Assembly (NCBI RefSeq): GCF_000336915.1
Contig: NZ_AOMD01000009.1
Span: forward strand, 30,003 to 94,002
Direction of reading: 5' to 3'
DNA from: Halococcus saccharolyticus DSM 5350
GTDB taxonomy: Archaea > Halobacteriota > Halobacteria > Halobacteriales > Halococcaceae
Length of the DNA stretch: 64,000 nt
The position numbers were made by a program, and so were the translations under genes. Under the pieces are notes generated by a model that saw only the letters and a list, made by a program, of their open reading frames with translations, was not told the origin of the DNA and searched no databases. This document shows positions 62,612-64,000 of the stretch, piece by piece. The number at the start of each line of letters is the position of its first letter. Within the stretch, counting starts at the first letter, position 1.

Positions 62612-64000
62612 ATGAAGTGTTCGCTCGTGGGCGCGGGCTCGGTCGCGAGGGAGTACCTCGCGGGTATCGACGACACGTCGCTGTCGCTCGATGCCGTCTG
62701 TGACCACGACCGCGACCGCGCCGCAGCGGTCGCTGCTGCCCACGACGCGACCGCCTACGGTGACGTGGCGACGCTGCTCAACCATGAGTCGAGTCCGCTG
62801 ATCGTGAACCTGACGAGCCACGCGGCCCACGCCAGCGTGACCCGGGCCGCCCTCGACGCCGATCGCCACGTCTTCAGCGAGAAACCGCTGGCGACCGACG
62901 CCGCGGTCGCGGCCGACCTCATCGCGTTGGCCGAACGGCGTGGTCTCGGCCTCGCCTGCGCCCCGATCAACCACCGGTGTGGCGCACAGCAGCGGGCCGC
63001 CACCATGCTGGCCGACGGCCGGACGGGGCCAGTGCGGATGGCGTCCGCCCACGCCCACGTCGGCCGGGTGACCGACTGGCACGACCGTCCGCAGTCGTTT
63101 TTCGAGGTGGGACCGCTGTACGACGGCGCGGTGTACCCACTCTCGCTGCTCGTCGCGTGGTTCGGCCCCGTCGAGCGCGTGCGGAGCGCCGACGCCGCCG
63201 CGCCGTGGCCGGATCGCTCGGAAGCGGTACCCCAGAAACCGACCCACGTCGAGGCAACGCTCTCGTTCGCGGCGGGGCCGCTGGTCCGGCTCACTGCGAG
63301 CCTCTACGTCCCACACCGGAGCCGCGAGTTCTACGGGCTCGAACTCCACGGCGACGACGGCTCGGTCTACCTCCGGGACGCCGGCGCGTTCGTCGACGGT
63401 GACGACCACGTGACGTTCGGCCGGGTCGGACGCGGGTACACGGCCGTCCCGCCACAGTCCCCCGCGGCGGACAGGGGCCACATCGACGGGCCGGCCCGGC
63501 TCGCGGCGGCCATTCGTGAGGGGCGCACGCCCCGGGAAAGCGCCCGCCGGGGCGCACACGTCGTCGCCGTGTGTAACGCGATCGAGGATGTGGCCGAAGG
63601 TGCTGGAGCCGACGGAGCCGTGATCGAAACTTGCGCCGAAGCGGTGGCTGGAACAGCTGCCAAAGCAGTGACCGGGACACCTGCCGATCGGAACGAGACG
63701 ATCGAGGTCGACGGCGGCGGGACGGCCGCTCATCGGGACAACTCGGCCGCCCGTCGGGATGACTCGGCTGGCGGTCCGGACTTCGAAGCCTCGACGACTC
63801 GTCTGCCCACGCCCGTCGCCCAACCGGACCGCGCACGGACGGACGCGGCGATACGGCTCCCGCCGATCGGGTTCGGCTGTTCGCGCTACCGCGATGACGA
63901 GTACGTCGACCGGCGTGAATCGATCGCGACGGCGCTCGACGCGGGCTATCGGCTGCTTGACTCCGCCGAACTCTACGGCAACGAGGCGCGGATCGGCGAC
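62612..64000 (+). CDS. Gfo/Idh/MocA oxidoreductase fused to an aldo/keto reductase (partial)
   Basis: The frame from ATG 62612 stays open to the window edge (463 codons seen). The first 310 residues are a Gfo/Idh/MocA dehydrogenase: SLVGAGSVAREYLAG (Rossmann turn), VNLTSHAAHASVTRAALDADRHVFSEKPLATD (EKP motif), and the catalytic-domain beta-sheet. A low-complexity Ala/Asp-rich linker (about 335-405) follows. The last 55 residues start an aldo/keto reductase barrel: RLPPIGFGCSRY and DAGYRLLDSAELYGNEARIG, including the catalytic-type Asp and Tyr. Two NAD(P) oxidoreductases in one chain would allow paired sugar oxidation and reduction; this is inferred. Confidence 0.85.
   Translation, partial: MKCSLVGAGSVAREYLAGIDDTSLSLDAVCDHDRDRAAAVAAAHDATAYGDVATLLNHESSPLIVNLTSHAAHASVTRAALDADRHVFSEKPLATDAAVAADLIALAERRGLGLACAPINHRCGAQQRAATMLADGRTGPVRMASAHAHVGRVTDWHDRPQSFFEVGPLYDGAVYPLSLLVAWFGPVERVRSADAAAPWPDRSEAVPQKPTHVEATLSFAAGPLVRLTASLYVPHRSREFYGLELHGDDGSVYLRDAGAFVDGDDHVTFGRVGRGYTAVPPQSPAADRGHIDGPARLAAAIREGRTPRESARRGAHVVAVCNAIEDVAEGAGADGAVIETCAEAVAGTAAKAVTGTPADRNETIEVDGGGTAAHRDNSAARRDDSAGGPDFEASTTRLPTPVAQPDRARTDAAIRLPPIGFGCSRYRDDEYVDRRESIATALDAGYRLLDSAELYGNEARIGD

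Overview
The window is high-GC chromosomal DNA from a halophilic archaeon (class Halobacteria). The proteins are rich in Asp and Glu and use G/C-ending codons. Many genes are leaderless or start with GTG, and TATA-like promoters lie about 25 bases upstream of starts. The marker genes agree: an archaeal GHMP-type shikimate kinase, the rpa1-rpap1-rpe operon, an amphi-Trp protein, DUF373, DUF371 and DUF5796 proteins, and a zim-like orphan methyltransferase. A Halococcus-like genus is plausible but not shown by anything here.

Layout. 0-3.6 kb: chorismate mutase and shikimate kinase, a DUF5796 protein, a truncated hemoglobin and small proteins. 3.6-7.5 kb: a Cdc48-type AAA ATPase with a TnpB transposon butted against its 3' end; the tnpB gene has one in-frame stop. 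7.6-10 kb: an HTH regulator and an arylsulfotransferase-like protein. 10.05-13.35 kb: an accessory island of lower GC with a putative PD-(D/E)XK restriction nuclease, an N4/N6 DNA methyltransferase, an overlapping methyltransferase-like partner that has lost its catalytic motifs, and a small PadR-like regulator; the same palindrome precedes the nuclease gene and the methyltransferase operon. 13.36-20.3 kb: Lhr helicase and the single-strand DNA-binding operon rpa1-rpap1-rpe. 20.3-24.7 kb: Sir2, an Lrp-type regulator, an APC transporter fused to universal stress domains, and a TrkA-N protein.

24.9-32.6 kb is a lipid or acid catabolism island: a split ACAD10/11-like pair (acyl-CoA dehydrogenase plus APH-type kinase), a MaoC hydratase, a second acyl-CoA dehydrogenase translationally coupled to an Asp-nucleophile alpha/beta hydrolase, and a zinc alcohol dehydrogenase. 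32.6-43.4 kb: an orphan DNA methyltransferase, aroD, DUF373, SppA, a coiled-coil protein, a GH2-like protein without the usual acid/base motif, endonuclease III, DsbB and MutY. 43.4-52.2 kb: an MFS transporter, an FMN reductase, a low-GC SAM methyltransferase, a Yip1 protein, a sulfite-oxidase-like molybdoenzyme, a RecJ-like protein with a degraded DHH site, and OsmC. 52.3-64 kb: a metallo-beta-lactamase fold hydrolase, an FAH-family protein, a GMC dehydrogenase with a Tat small subunit, HflX, a phosphate permease, HisC, a nucleotide kinase, an archaetidyltransferase-like enzyme, Mbf1-like, and a Gfo/Idh/MocA-aldo/keto reductase fusion that runs off the window.

Non-coding structure is unusually rich. 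A dispersed repeat of about 230 bases occurs twice, each copy starting on the base after a stop codon, and its hairpins keep their pairing while their sequence differs. A separate 400-base intergenic region is packed with perfect short hairpins that have three-base loops. No tRNA, rRNA, CRISPR array or integrase was recognised.
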